Of a DNA stretch of 64,000 bases, positions 43,777-52,682 are shown piece after piece. Where the stretch lies: contig NZ_CP056123.1 of assembly GCF_018219155.1 (NCBI RefSeq), forward strand, positions 1,037,505-1,101,504, read 5' to 3'. Position 1 is the stretch's first letter. Every line of letters begins with the position of its first letter. The position numbers and the translations under genes were made by a program. Under the pieces are notes generated by a model, which saw only the letters and a list, made by a program, of their open reading frames with translations, did not search any database and had not been told where the DNA came from. Source of the DNA: Moritella sp. 24 (GTDB lineage: Bacteria > Pseudomonadota > Gammaproteobacteria > Enterobacterales > Moritellaceae).

Positions 43777-44436
43777 ATGTCTGAACAAGAAAAATCATAT
43801 AATATTAATATGTTGAAGTTAGTTAGAGAGGGCTTATCGGCGCTTTCTGATGCTCAAGAACAAAAACGTAGTTTACAAAATCCAGTATCTGAAACACACT
43901 TTCTGGGTAACTGGATTATCACTGCGTTAAAAGAAAAGCGTTTTGATATTATATTAGCGGGTGATTTAAATCTTTGGTTGCAAGAAAGCCGCACTTTAGG
44001 TCCTAAAGCTGACTTCAAACTACGTTTTGAGAAAATTGAACGAGTGTATACGCAGATTTGCGAACTGGAATATAAAAATTTAACTCAGTTTATTTTAGAA
44101 GACATTTTGACTGAGCTTGATAACGAAGGCTGGTTGATCGAAACAGAAAGTAACGTCACGCCTAAGTTTAAATTAAGCTCAAGTGGTGAAAATTCACTGG
44201 TTATTTGTGCTGAAGTTTATGATCGTGCTTTTTCTGATACTGATGGCGTATTAGAAAGTCCACTTTCAGTCTTTATTCGTCATGGTGATCAAGCATTTAT
44301 TGATAAAATGTTCTCACATGGCTACTTGGTATTTGGTTCGACTAATCGTTCGATTGTGAAACGTCATAATCGTTATATATTACGTCCGTTTAATCATGCT
44401 AAAAAGCTCGCGATTTTACCGACATTAGCAGACTAA
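43777..44436 (+). CDS. DUF2913-like conserved protein
   Basis: A 219-residue soluble protein. The first half (NPVSETHFLGNWIITALKEK, RFDIILAGDLNLWLQESRTLGPKA, DFKLRFEKIERVYTQI) fits what I remember of the DUF2913 family, found mainly in Vibrio, Shewanella and relatives. The second half is beta-rich with conserved-looking RHNRYILRPFNHAKK. No function is known. The family call is from memory and moderate. Confidence 0.65.
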   Translation: MSEQEKSYNINMLKLVREGLSALSDAQEQKRSLQNPVSETHFLGNWIITALKEKRFDIILAGDLNLWLQESRTLGPKADFKLRFEKIERVYTQICELEYKNLTQFILEDILTELDNEGWLIETESNVTPKFKLSSSGENSLVICAEVYDRAFSDTDGVLESPLSVFIRHGDQAFIDKMFSHGYLVFGSTNRSIVKRHNRYILRPFNHAKKLAILPTLAD

Positions 44437-44442
44437 GTATGG

Positions 44443-44509
44443 CGGGTTAATAGCGCGTGTTATTAACCCGTATAATACAGGGGATTGAACTTGTGATTAT
44501 CCCTGTATT
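44443..44509. terminator. Two hairpins between convergent genes
   Basis: A perfect 10-bp stem (44443-44452 with 44461-44470) is followed by a 9-bp stem (44474-44482 with 44501-44509). The second reaches into the end of the minus-strand gene. Neither has a strong T-run. They probably act as the terminator region for both genes. Confidence 0.55.
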
Positions 44510-44982
44510 AGTTGTTCTTTTGAATGATGTGCTTGCATGCTGTCTTTATTTGCCACTTCAGGTTTGTTCGTTACGTTAGGTTTTGCTGTAACAAACTGCT
44601 CTGGTAATGGTTTCAATAAGCTGAATATTTGTGAAAACATCACAATAACAAAGGTGATAAATAAATTAAAATGTTGGATACCGGGCAAGGGTAATATAAC
44701 GCTAAACAACATAAATACGAGGGCAAATTTACAAGCATGACCAAGGATCATAAAAGTATTTGCACGCATAAGATTTTTAGAGCCGATATATAAAAATGAG
44801 AGTCGAGTAAAAATATATTGTGGTACTAAAAAGATCATACCTCCCAGCGCAGCAGAACGTGCAGACTTTTGGTCTTCACCTAAGTAAGTTGCTGACACAA
44901 CAAATAATACTAGTAACAACTGACCTAAAATGAGTTTTAGTGCATAACCTCTGATGGCTAATTCATATGCATTATGTGGCAT
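44497..44982 (-). CDS. AtpI-like (ATP synthase subunit I family) membrane protein
   Basis: A 161-residue protein with four hydrophobic spans in the first 120 residues (LILGQLLLVLFVVSATYL, ALGGMIFLVPQYIFTRLSFL, TFMILGHACKFALVFMLFSV, NLFITFVIVMFSQIFSLL). The arrangement, with GGMIFLVPQ and a helix containing GHACKFALVF, is the pattern of AtpI/ATP synthase I chain, which helps c-ring assembly. A polar tail rich in Asn/Lys/Pro follows, unusual for AtpI. There are no atp genes nearby. GGAGGGGG precedes the ATG. Confidence 0.7.
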   Translation of the reverse strand: MPHNAYELAIRGYALKLILGQLLLVLFVVSATYLGEDQKSARSAALGGMIFLVPQYIFTRLSFLYIGSKNLMRANTFMILGHACKFALVFMLFSVILPLPGIQHFNLFITFVIVMFSQIFSLLKPLPEQFVTAKPNVTNKPEVANKDSMQAHHSKEQLIQG

Positions 44983-45127
44983 TTACAACATCCCCCTCCA
45001 ACTCTGTTTAAATGAATTATATCACCCCATTTTACCTTTTTATCCTCCTCTATGCACAGCTAATCTTTGATTAAGTGATGCAAAATAGTGTAAAGAAATA
45101 ATATTTATCGCTAATTACTTATTACCA

Positions 45128-46579
45128 TTAAGATAATTCGATGACCGTGTTTAGATCTCCGGCCAGCGTTTTTAAAATGACGACTTGTTGTGATAACTGA
45201 GTGCCTTGAGTTGCAACATATTCAGAGACTTGATTTGTTTTATCAACACCCTCGGCGACATCTTGGCTGGCAAGGTTTAGCTCTAATAAAACATCCACTT
45301 GTTTTGCCATTATCTTTGCAAGCTCTTGCACATCGGTAAGTGTGCCGCCAACGTGATGAATAATTTCGGATAGTTCAGTCACTGTGCCTTTTATTACGAT
45401 TTGTCCTTTGTTCACTTCGTTTGAACTCCGTTCAAGTAGTTGCCTTATTTCACGAGCAGCTTTATTACTTCGAGCAGATAATTCCCTTACTTGATCTGCG
45501 ACCACGGTAAAACCACGGCCTTGTTCGCCTGCTCGTGCTGCTTCTATGGCGGCGTTCAGAGCTAATAAGTTGGTTTGCTCTGCTATTGAAGTGATGAGGT
45601 CAGCAACGACAACCATTTCTTGATTACTATGTAAAATATGGCTGATGGCGTCTGTAGATGCGGTCAGAGATGAAGCACTCGTTTGGGCCTGATTGTTAAT
45701 GTGTTCACTACGCTGCTGTAATTCTTCAACAAACTGTGCAGACTGTTGAACATCTAGTGTCATTTTTTTCAGGCGGTTCGTCATTTTTTCTGCGGCGTTA
45801 GCTTGTGTATCGCAGGTGATATTCAGTTCATCAACGTGATGGTAGAGTTCATTCGATTGTTGTGACAGTTGCTCTGCGACGTTTGTTAATTGGTTCGCGT
45901 TATCTCCGGCTAACATTAATACTCGACTTAGATTCTGTTCTTCTTTTTGTGCATTTTCTGCGGCTGTTTGGCTTTCTTGTTGTGCGAGTAAAGACATCAT
46001 CGTTGATTTTTGGCGTTGTTTTGCAATATACGCTTGGGCAATACAAATAATAACGAGGGGAACCATAATACCTGACCACGTTTCACCGACACTACCTGAT
46101 TGAGATAAGACTAAATTAGGTAAATCGATGTTATTTACAGATTGATTGACCATCCAAGCTGTGGCTGCGATCACCACACCACTCCAACATATTGCCATTG
46201 TTAGACCTGCTGTGAGGAAAAAAGAAATGATGAGCAGAGGAACCCAAAATGCTTGTGGAGAGGCTATCACGCCACCTGTTTGATAAACCAAATTTAGCGC
46301 GTTAATCACCATGCCTGCAAAGCCAATATGCAGGGCTAGATTAATGCTTTTAAATAAACGTAATACCAGTGCGGCAATGAGTTCTGCACTGGTGAGGAGG
46401 AGGGCGGTATAGATCAGCGCCTGGTGATCATGGTTATACCATTTTACAAAACTATAAATCCCGGTAACGAACGACAGTAACGTAAAAAAAAGGATGATTT
46501 CAACGCATTGATGTTGATTGTCATCCCAATCATTTTGTACTGGAAAAAATAGGGTTCGCCATAGTGAAAATGGGTTCAT
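45128..46579 (-). CDS. Methyl-accepting chemotaxis protein with multi-span membrane sensor
   Basis: A 483-residue receptor. Residues about 25-200 contain five to six closely spaced membrane helices with almost no periplasmic loop ([71 protein letters not shown]), a membrane-embedded sensor. There is no clear HAMP domain. The signalling domain tip [20 protein letters not shown] and [16 protein letters not shown] are intact. Such receptors often sense membrane state, redox or hydrophobic signals. AAGGAAT lies upstream of the ATG. Confidence 0.9.
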   Translation of the reverse strand: MNPFSLWRTLFFPVQNDWDDNQHQCVEIILFFTLLSFVTGIYSFVKWYNHDHQALIYTALLLTSAELIAALVLRLFKSINLALHIGFAGMVINALNLVYQTGGVIASPQAFWVPLLIISFFLTAGLTMAICWSGVVIAATAWMVNQSVNNIDLPNLVLSQSGSVGETWSGIMVPLVIICIAQAYIAKQRQKSTMMSLLAQQESQTAAENAQKEEQNLSRVLMLAGDNANQLTNVAEQLSQQSNELYHHVDELNITCDTQANAAEKMTNRLKKMTLDVQQSAQFVEELQQRSEHINNQAQTSASSLTASTDAISHILHSNQEMVVVADLITSIAEQTNLLALNAAIEAARAGEQGRGFTVVADQVRELSARSNKAAREIRQLLERSSNEVNKGQIVIKGTVTELSEIIHHVGGTLTDVQELAKIMAKQVDVLLELNLASQDVAEGVDKTNQVSEYVATQGTQLSQQVVILKTLAGDLNTVIELS

Positions 46580-46634
46580 GGTCTTGATTCCTTGATGCGT
46601 CTCGTATTCGGGGCGTTTGTCGAGAGGGTAGGAA

Positions 46635-46658
46635 GGCTGCCAAGTTAGATTGGCAGCC
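46635..46658 (-). terminator. Hairpin after chalcone-isomerase-like gene
   Basis: A perfect 9-bp GC-rich stem (46635-46643 with 46650-46658) with a 6-base loop lies 17 bp past the minus-strand stop at 46675. The T-run is weak. Confidence 0.65.
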
Positions 46659-46674
46659 GATATTTAATTTTGAA

Positions 46675-47238
46675 CTAGCTATTAAGCATGTCTTCTTTTA
46701 GTGACTTATCGGTTGGTTTTTTACCTAACCAGATAGCGAGTACTGTTTTTCTAAAGTCTTCACCGGATGTGATAGACAGAAATTCGCCATTTTTATAACT
46801 AATTAACCCTTCGTCAGGCACACTCAATAATGTAAATTGATCGCCTTCTTGGATTGGATCAGCAAAGGTATTAATAAAGTCTTTTATTTTTGCATCTAGA
46901 TTATGTTCTTGTCCTGCGGTTGCAAGTTCGAAGCCTTCTTGCATTGCGTTGATCATTTTTTCTGATGTGATCATGCTTGACGTAATATTCAAGCGAATCG
47001 CAACGGCTTCTGTGCTGTTGATTACCGCTTCGCCTTTATGCATTTGTTCGCTGGTAAACAAGGATCCAACATATAAATCAATAAAAAATTTACTACGAAT
47101 ACCAGCACCATTAAATTGTAAATTTTCACCTTGTGGTGTGATGCTGTCTGGAACGCTTACGCCTGAAATTTCAGTTGCAGCCATAACACTGCTACTCATC
47201 ATTAATAGGGTTGATAGTACTAACGCCTTTTTTTTCAT
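46675..47238 (-). CDS. Periplasmic chalcone-isomerase-like protein
   Basis: A 187-residue exported protein with a signal peptide ending SVMA. The mature part, ISGVSVPDSITPQGENLQFN, GAGIRSKFFIDLYVGSLF, AVAIRLNITSSMITSEKM and LISYKNGEFLSITSGEDFRK, follows the bacterial chalcone-isomerase-like family; these keep the fold but probably not flavonoid chemistry. In other gammaproteobacteria the role is unknown, perhaps fatty-acid binding. It lies 111 bp downstream of the outer-membrane protein gene on the same strand. Confidence 0.85.
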   Translation of the reverse strand: MKKKALVLSTLLMMSSSVMAATEISGVSVPDSITPQGENLQFNGAGIRSKFFIDLYVGSLFTSEQMHKGEAVINSTEAVAIRLNITSSMITSEKMINAMQEGFELATAGQEHNLDAKIKDFINTFADPIQEGDQFTLLSVPDEGLISYKNGEFLSITSGEDFRKTVLAIWLGKKPTDKSLKEDMLNS

Positions 47239-47279
47239 TGCATTATCCCTGAATGTATTTTTATTTGGCTATGTGATTA

Positions 47280-47313
47280 AGGCTATATCTCGAATTGAAT
47301 GTCGATATAGCCT
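47280..47313 (-). terminator. Hairpin between outer-membrane protein and chalcone-isomerase-like genes
   Basis: A perfect 10-bp stem, AGGCTATATC (47280-47289) with GATATAGCCT (47304-47313), lies 37 bp past the stop at 47350. There is no T-run, so it may be an attenuator or RNA-stability element rather than a full stop. Confidence 0.5.
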
Positions 47314-47349
47314 CTGTTTTCTACTTAAATTAACGGGGTATAAACTGAA

Positions 47350-48153
47350 TTAGAATGCGTAGTTATAACCAACCGCGAAGCTATCATCAGTATCATCGCT
47401 ATCATCACCGCGATAAATTAAGGTTACATTTTGACGGTCAGTAAACTGATAACCAATAGTCAGATCGTATTTAGAGTTAGCCATTTGTAAACCACCATCC
47501 CCAACTGCGTCACTCCATGATTTACCTTGAATGTCTGTTGTGTAAGAGTAACTACCTAATGCCCATAATTGGTCTGTAATTGCATAACGGGCGTAAACCA
47601 TACCGGTTACGATTGCTGAGGAAACATTAATACCTTCACTTGAATAATTGCTATCGCGAGGGGTAAGAGGGCTATCTCCGTTGTTTTCAACAAATACACC
47701 TCCAACATAAACAATAGGCCAAATTAAGAAGCTGTCACCCACTGGAATAGTCATGTTTGGACCGGTTTGTACGACAGTCATATTTCCAAAGAAAGGGTGT
47801 TCAGCATTAATTGCATCAATTGACCAACCTAAACCATTTTGAGTATTAATAGTACCCCAACGTAAACGATAAGATCGTGCACTTACTTCGTCACCTGTGA
47901 CGTCGTGAATTGTGTCTGCGTGCTCATCAAGCATATTTTTAGCTTCAAAAATGACACCTGTTTTTTGTGTATCTGTGCTTGAAAGCATCAACATGCCTTT
48001 AAAGTCTAATCCAGCATCACCGTAAGCAAGACCTAGCGTGGTATATACGTCTGTTGGATCTGACATGTCGATGTCAGCTTTCGCTTCTTCAGCGACTGCC
48101 ATTGCTGAAGACATAGAGGTTAAAATTGCAAGAGTTATAATTGTTTTTTTCAT
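47350..48153 (-). CDS. Outer-membrane beta-barrel protein (267 aa)
   Basis: A 267-residue exported protein with a signal peptide ending MAVAEE. A series of amphipathic strands follows (GLDFKGMLMLSS, SARSYRLRWGTINTQNGLGW, FLIWPIVYVGGVFVEN, MVYARYAITDQLWALGSYSY, KYDLTIGYQFTDRQNVTLIY). It ends GYNYAF with the terminal Phe typical of barrel proteins recognised by the Bam complex. I cannot name the family; a porin or channel is possible. AACGGAG precedes the ATG. A tandem 11-bp repeat lies about 40 bp upstream of the start, in or near the promoter. Confidence 0.75.
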   Translation of the reverse strand: MKKTIITLAILTSMSSAMAVAEEAKADIDMSDPTDVYTTLGLAYGDAGLDFKGMLMLSSTDTQKTGVIFEAKNMLDEHADTIHDVTGDEVSARSYRLRWGTINTQNGLGWSIDAINAEHPFFGNMTVVQTGPNMTIPVGDSFLIWPIVYVGGVFVENNGDSPLTPRDSNYSSEGINVSSAIVTGMVYARYAITDQLWALGSYSYTTDIQGKSWSDAVGDGGLQMANSKYDLTIGYQFTDRQNVTLIYRGDDSDDTDDSFAVGYNYAF

Positions 48154-48190
48154 AATTGACTCCGTTGGTCATTATTTTTTAAAATAAGAT

Positions 48191-48245
48191 ATTTATGATT
48201 TATTTATGATTTATTTATGATTTATTTATGATTTATTTATGATTT
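48191..48245. repeat. 11-bp tandem repeat (atttatgattt), 5 copies
   Basis: Five perfect head-to-tail copies, continuing into atttatata. The array lies 38-92 bp upstream of the start of the outer-membrane protein gene on the minus strand. Confidence 0.9.
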
Positions 48246-48538
48246 ATTTATATAGAGTCTTTTGCTCTTTTATTTGCAAACCGTATTCTAAATCGATAAT
48301 TTATCTTTTATAAATAATGACTTGGAATCTTTGTTTGCTATAGAGTATTAGCTCTAACTTGGGTTTATAGTATTCTTTTTTAAGCTTGTGTTACGTGATT
48401 TTTGTCACGTAATACATTTTAATTAACACTAAATGGGTATTTGTTTTAACTGTGTGCTTTAGGTCGCTATTTGGCTTTGTAAGCTAAAAACAGGCGCACG
48501 AAAGCCTTACGCTTATTTGGTAATGATTGGGTTTTAAG

Positions 48539-48572
48539 CAAATATAGCCCCTGTATTTCAAGGCTATATTTG
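48539..48572 (-). terminator. Hairpin after the 394-aa membrane protein gene
   Basis: A perfect 11-bp stem, CAAATATAGCC (48539-48549) with GGCTATATTTG (48562-48572), lies 17 bp past the minus-strand stop. The T-run is weak. Confidence 0.6.
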
Positions 48573-48588
48573 TGCTTAATAGTGCGTG

Positions 48589-49773
48589 TTATATAGCAGC
48601 TTTAGTCAGTTTACGTTGTTGCCATTTTTTGCTGAAGAAGATGTAAGCGTAGACACTATTGATAATGAAACTCGCAGCACCAGCGGCAAGCATTAGCTCG
48701 TCATTACGTGGCATTGCAATAACATTACTTTCGTACATCGCAGGGTTCGTGAAGTAATACATAAATGAACCTGCAAGTGTAAATGCACGGGCTTGTAACC
48801 AAGTGCCTTTTTTGATGAATAGGGCAGGCAGAGTTGCTGATATCAATACCATCAATTGCGCCGTGGCAGAACCGGGGAAGTTTAAGTATACAAAAACAAT
48901 ATTCCATACATCGTATGCGATGATCCAGAAGGTTGTCATTGCAGGCCAAACCATGTCTCGTTCTTTGGTCTTATCTGCTTGAATACTAAGCCAACCTGTT
49001 AACGTGATAATAGATAAGATACCACCAATCGCATTCAGTACATTCGCAGCGTTGCCCATACTGAAATCTTGCATCACGGCTTCAGAGATATTAATGGCGA
49101 GGAATGCAGCGGCACCAAATTTGGCCCATTTCATATTCCCGATTTTGGTAAATCGTATCAGGGTGAATAATGCAGCGGCACCAACAACGGAATACAGTTT
49201 TACCCATTTAAACCAGTAGGTCACTTCATAGCTAGACCATAGTGGGATAAGTACAATCGGTAAGATGAAGAAAAGTAAGTAGTTACTCCATACTACGCGA
49301 CGGCATAGTTCGTTAAGTAGCATCAGACCCAATAATATGAAAATTACATGGCTATAAGAGCGATATTCATACCATTTATGAATAACAAACGAATCACCGT
49401 CAAGATTAAACTTAACGCGATCATCTGCGTAAAAAGTCAGTGTTGCGCCATCAAAATCAGTGATTTTTGAATTAGCGTAACTATTGATAATGATACGGTT
49501 GCCTTCTTGTCTCCAAGTCTGTTGCCCACTGTGGTTAAAGCCACCAGATTGCTTGATCACTTGAACTTGGTTGTTATCAGAAAACTCGAAGCGATAGAGC
49601 ATACTGCCTTCGCCAGGTTTACCATCTCGGGTGCCTTGCCAGACGGTGTCTGTGACATCGGTGACGTAAGTCATGTCATTATTCACTGTGGTTGCGTTGA
49701 CGCCGCCAGCACTGAGCATGAGTAGCAATGCGAACATCGCCATAAATGCAGAGTTAATCCTATTCTTCATCAT
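48589..49773 (-). CDS. Membrane protein with N-terminal exported beta domain (paralogue 2)
   Basis: A 394-residue protein. It has a signal peptide (FMAMFALLLMLSAGGVNA) and an exported beta-rich region at about residues 30-125 (VWQGTRDGKPGEGSMLYRFE, RIIINSYANSKITDFDG) that looks lipocalin-like. Eight or more membrane spans follow. The membrane half is paralogous to the upstream gene at 49844: YWFKWVKLYSVVG with GWFRWAKTVSVLI, and AINISEAVMQDFSMGNAANVLNAIGG with LNIAEATAKDFATANYFNAICG. I chose ATG 49773 (AGAGAG upstream); a start at 49815 adds 14 residues. Function unknown. Confidence 0.72.
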   Translation of the reverse strand: MMKNRINSAFMAMFALLLMLSAGGVNATTVNNDMTYVTDVTDTVWQGTRDGKPGEGSMLYRFEFSDNNQVQVIKQSGGFNHSGQQTWRQEGNRIIINSYANSKITDFDGATLTFYADDRVKFNLDGDSFVIHKWYEYRSYSHVIFILLGLMLLNELCRRVVWSNYLLFFILPIVLIPLWSSYEVTYWFKWVKLYSVVGAAALFTLIRFTKIGNMKWAKFGAAAFLAINISEAVMQDFSMGNAANVLNAIGGILSIITLTGWLSIQADKTKERDMVWPAMTTFWIIAYDVWNIVFVYLNFPGSATAQLMVLISATLPALFIKKGTWLQARAFTLAGSFMYYFTNPAMYESNVIAMPRNDELMLAAGAASFIINSVYAYIFFSKKWQQRKLTKAAI

Positions 49774-49843
49774 GTTACTTCTCTCTATTATTCGGGTCAG
49801 GGATAGCGCCCACACGGTGAACGCTATTTGTTAATGGATATCA

Positions 49844-50752
49844 TCAGGCGTTTGCTAACTTTCCTTTCTGAGTCGGATTTAATTCAGTACCTGCGTATTC
49901 ACTAATTAATGGTTGGTTTTCACCACAAGGTGGCTCGCCAGTTGGGTTGTTACGTTTTTTATTGAAGTACCAAATTGCGAATGGAACATGCAATACAAGG
50001 TTAGCCGCACCCCAGAACCACAGTACTTGATCATTTGCCCAGCTAGATGAATCCATGACCGGAGAGAAAATATCGCCGTTTGCACGTACAAGGATGTGGA
50101 ATGCCAAGGTATATACACGAGCGATGATGTATAGCTCTGGTCGACCCTTGATGAGTGGATATAGCTCTGCTGCCATTAAGATACAGAACGAACTTGCGAA
50201 GAAGCCTGGGTTTTCACCGAATACGAAAGCGAGGTTCCATGTTGTATAGAGGAAGTTCCATGCTGCTGTTGAGTAGAAAAGCAGATCGTTAGGTTTATCA
50301 CGACCGATCACCCAATACATACGCTCGCCATTTTTGTAGCGTGGGAATGGGATGGTGATACACAGGATCACACCACAGATCGCGTTGAAGTAATTCGCAG
50401 TTGCAAAGTCTTTCGCGGTTGCTTCAGCGATGTTAAGGAAAAGCACGGCATAAAGTACTTTTAAGACCCAGTCGCCACGGAAGAATGATAAAAACTTATT
50501 TGGATTATCTTGATATAGCCACGCAATTCGCGCACCACCAACAATAATCGCTGTTGGAATCAGCACACTGACAGTTTTAGCCCAGCGGAACCAGCCATCT
50601 AAGTTTTCAGCCCATAATGGGGCAGTTAATAATGATAGCAACCAAAAGGCTGCGGTTAGTTTTGGTGTGCGGCGCATGCCTTCGACCATCAAGATGAGAA
50701 ATAATATGTAGCCACTCATGGATACAACATATTGCCAAACAGGAATATTCAT
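49844..50752 (-). CDS. Multi-pass membrane protein (paralogue 1)
   Basis: A 302-residue protein with about eight membrane spans and a polar C-terminal tail (NNPTGEPPCGENQPLISEYA). It shares its core with the next gene (SVLIPTAIIVGGARI, VLYAVLFLNIAEATAKDF, DVWN/AAWNFLYTTWNLAFVF region, and VLWFWGAANLVLHVPFAIWYFNKK). I recall similar tandem proteins annotated as DUF5692-like, but this is uncertain. It lacks the exported beta domain of its paralogue. GGAGGT precedes the ATG. First gene of a two-gene operon (70-bp gap). Confidence 0.72.
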   Translation of the reverse strand: MNIPVWQYVVSMSGYILFLILMVEGMRRTPKLTAAFWLLSLLTAPLWAENLDGWFRWAKTVSVLIPTAIIVGGARIAWLYQDNPNKFLSFFRGDWVLKVLYAVLFLNIAEATAKDFATANYFNAICGVILCITIPFPRYKNGERMYWVIGRDKPNDLLFYSTAAWNFLYTTWNLAFVFGENPGFFASSFCILMAAELYPLIKGRPELYIIARVYTLAFHILVRANGDIFSPVMDSSSWANDQVLWFWGAANLVLHVPFAIWYFNKKRNNPTGEPPCGENQPLISEYAGTELNPTQKGKLANA

Positions 50753-51103
50753 AATACCTCCAATAACTTTCTATAATGTCATAATCAGGTTTTAGAGTAA
50801 TAGCTCTAAGATGGGTCGATCATACCTATTTGGAGTTATCTTTTAAACGGCGTTGATCACGATCTTTAAACAGATGAGCGATAATGCACTACTACTTTAT
50901 GATTATGAGGTTGACCTCTCATTTGTTATTTTTTTTTGCGATGATGCGCAGTGTTATTTGTCTTTGTAGGGGCGTTATTGGCATGTTTAACATTGATTGG
51001 TATTGGGTTGTCAGATATAGACAATAATATGTAACGTAAAGATAATGCTGGAAGAGGCGCATTTTGATAGCATGAAGTAATCATTATCAAGGAGCTGATA
51101 ACA
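50753..51103. other. 351-bp divergent promoter region
   Basis: It separates the paralogous membrane-protein operon from the crotonase gene. An imperfect FNR-like palindrome, ttgatcacgatctt, lies at 50853-50866. No small gene seen. Confidence 0.45.
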
Positions 51104-51958
51104 ATGGCAGTCGAATCTACTTACACAACTTTTTCGCTAACGATAGATAACAGCGTTGCGCATTTGCAATTTAATCGTCCTAGTAAATTAAATTCAATGA
51201 ATTTGGACTTCTGGCGTGAGTTTCCAGCCGCTATTGCAGCGCTTTCGATGAGTGATGATTTACGTGTCTTAGTTATTTCAGCACAAGGGCCTCATTTTTG
51301 CGCAGGTATGGATTTAGACGTTTTTCAAAGTCCAGGTAACTTTCCTGCAGGTAAAGATAAAGCGCGTGCCAGTGAAGCTATGCGTCGTTTTGTAATGCAA
51401 TTACAGCAAGTGTTTACTGAGCTCGAACAGCTGCGCATACCAGTATTAACCGCTATTCAAGGGGGGTGTATTGGTGGTGCATTAGATTTAATCGCTGCAT
51501 CTGATATGCGTTACTGTACGCAAGATGCATTCTTTACGATTAAAGAAGTGGAGTTAGGAATTACAGCAGATTTAGGTTCATTGCAGCGTTTACCGAGTAT
51601 TTTACCACAAGGTATTGTGCGTGAATTAGCATATACAGGCCGTAATTTTAGTGCCGCAGAAGCAGATAAATTTGGTTTAGTTAATCAAGTATTTGAAACG
51701 CAGGAAGCCATGCTTGATGGGGTATTACAGATCGCCAGTCAAATTGCTGCACATTCTCCATTGGCAGTGACAGGCAGTAAAGAAATGTTAAATTACAGTC
51801 GTGACCACGGTGTCGATGACAGCTTGAAGTACATGGCAACGTGGCAAGCGGGCATGTTATGTTTAGATGAAACAGTGACTATCTTACAAGCTAAGGCACA
51901 ACGTAAAGCGCCTGTGTTAGCGCCGTTACGTAAAGTGACAGGGCTGTTTGAAAGTTAG
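51104..51958 (+). CDS. Enoyl-CoA hydratase/isomerase, dienoyl-CoA isomerase type
   Basis: A 284-residue crotonase-fold enzyme. Oxyanion-hole motifs are HFCAGMDLDVF (about residue 66) and IQGGCIGGALDLIAASDMRY (about 120). The acidic residues in GGALDL, FTIKEVELG and ITADLGSLQRLP line up with the Asp/Glu/Asp set of the delta-3,5-delta-2,4-dienoyl-CoA isomerase ECH1. That isomerase rearranges double bonds during unsaturated fatty-acid oxidation. The ISAQ, TARN-like (YTGRNFSAAEADKFGLV) and C-terminal helices also fit. AAGGAG precedes the ATG. A terminator follows at 51974. Confidence 0.88.
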   Translation: MAVESTYTTFSLTIDNSVAHLQFNRPSKLNSMNLDFWREFPAAIAALSMSDDLRVLVISAQGPHFCAGMDLDVFQSPGNFPAGKDKARASEAMRRFVMQLQQVFTELEQLRIPVLTAIQGGCIGGALDLIAASDMRYCTQDAFFTIKEVELGITADLGSLQRLPSILPQGIVRELAYTGRNFSAAEADKFGLVNQVFETQEAMLDGVLQIASQIAAHSPLAVTGSKEMLNYSRDHGVDDSLKYMATWQAGMLCLDETVTILQAKAQRKAPVLAPLRKVTGLFES

Positions 51959-51973
51959 AATAAGTCGGATGAA

Positions 51974-51998
51974 AAAGGCCTGATAGCAGGTCTTTTAT
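51974..51998 (+). terminator. Terminator after dienoyl-CoA isomerase gene
   Basis: A 9-bp stem (51974-51982 with 51987-51995, one G-T wobble) has a 4-base loop and is followed by TTTTATT. Confidence 0.8.
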
Positions 51999-52051
51999 TG
52001 AACTGAAATACGTTTTCTTATGTGAATATAGCCTACCAAAATCTGCGTGAA

Positions 52052-52669
52052 TTAATTCACCACCATGCCATATTGCAACACGAGTTCGGCAATGGTTTTA
52101 GCGTTAAACTTTTTCATCAAATTTGAACGATGGACTTCAACAGTACGCACGGCAATACATAAATCATCTGCGATTTGTTGGTTCCGTTTTCCTTTAATTA
52201 ATAATAAAAGAATAGCACGCTCACGATCAGTCAGAGACTGGTAAGACAGTAACGCCTTGAGCTGTTCACTGCGCTGTATTGATTTTTTTGCTGCAATAGA
52301 AATAGCCTGCACTAATTTTTCGCCATCAACGGGCTTTTGAAAAAAATCGACTGCACCCGATTTTAATGCATGCACCGCCATCGATATGTCGCCATGACCG
52401 GTCAGGTAGATAATAGATAAGGGACTGTGACATCGACTCAAAATAGCATGCACATCTTGTCCGCGTAATTCAGGCATACGACTATCTAAAATCACGCAAC
52501 CGGGCTGCATAATATCTGCATTATCTAAGAATACTTGCCCGCCAGTATAAGTCGTGACATTTAAATCATAACTATCGAGCATAAACGCCAATGAATCCCT
52601 TACTGATTCGTCATCATCAACGACATAAGTAGGCACTGATATAAATGACTTTTCAATTGTTTTGTTCAT
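52052..52669 (-). CDS. ttrR: Tetrathionate response regulator TtrR
   Basis: A 205-residue FixJ/NarL-type response regulator. The receiver domain (about residues 12-125) has the acidic pair in TYVVDDDESVRDS and the phosphoacceptor Asp in GCVILDSRMPELRG. Conserved Thr and Lys are in IIYLTGHGD and FFQKPVDGEKL. The C-terminal LuxR-type helix-turn-helix is LTDRERAILLLLIKGKRNQQ followed by IADDLCIAVRTVEVHRSNLM. It lies 13 bp after ttrS. In Salmonella TtrR activates ttrBCA in response to tetrathionate. Confidence 0.9.
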   Translation of the reverse strand: MNKTIEKSFISVPTYVVDDDESVRDSLAFMLDSYDLNVTTYTGGQVFLDNADIMQPGCVILDSRMPELRGQDVHAILSRCHSPLSIIYLTGHGDISMAVHALKSGAVDFFQKPVDGEKLVQAISIAAKKSIQRSEQLKALLSYQSLTDRERAILLLLIKGKRNQQIADDLCIAVRTVEVHRSNLMKKFNAKTIAELVLQYGMVVN

Positions 52670-52682
52670 TTCATTCCTTTGG

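Noticed and set aside
50853..50866. FNR site upstream of the crotonase gene
   Set aside because: Only the left half matches well (TTGAT, then ATCTT instead of ATCAA) and no anaerobic function is implied for the neighbours; noted as weak only.
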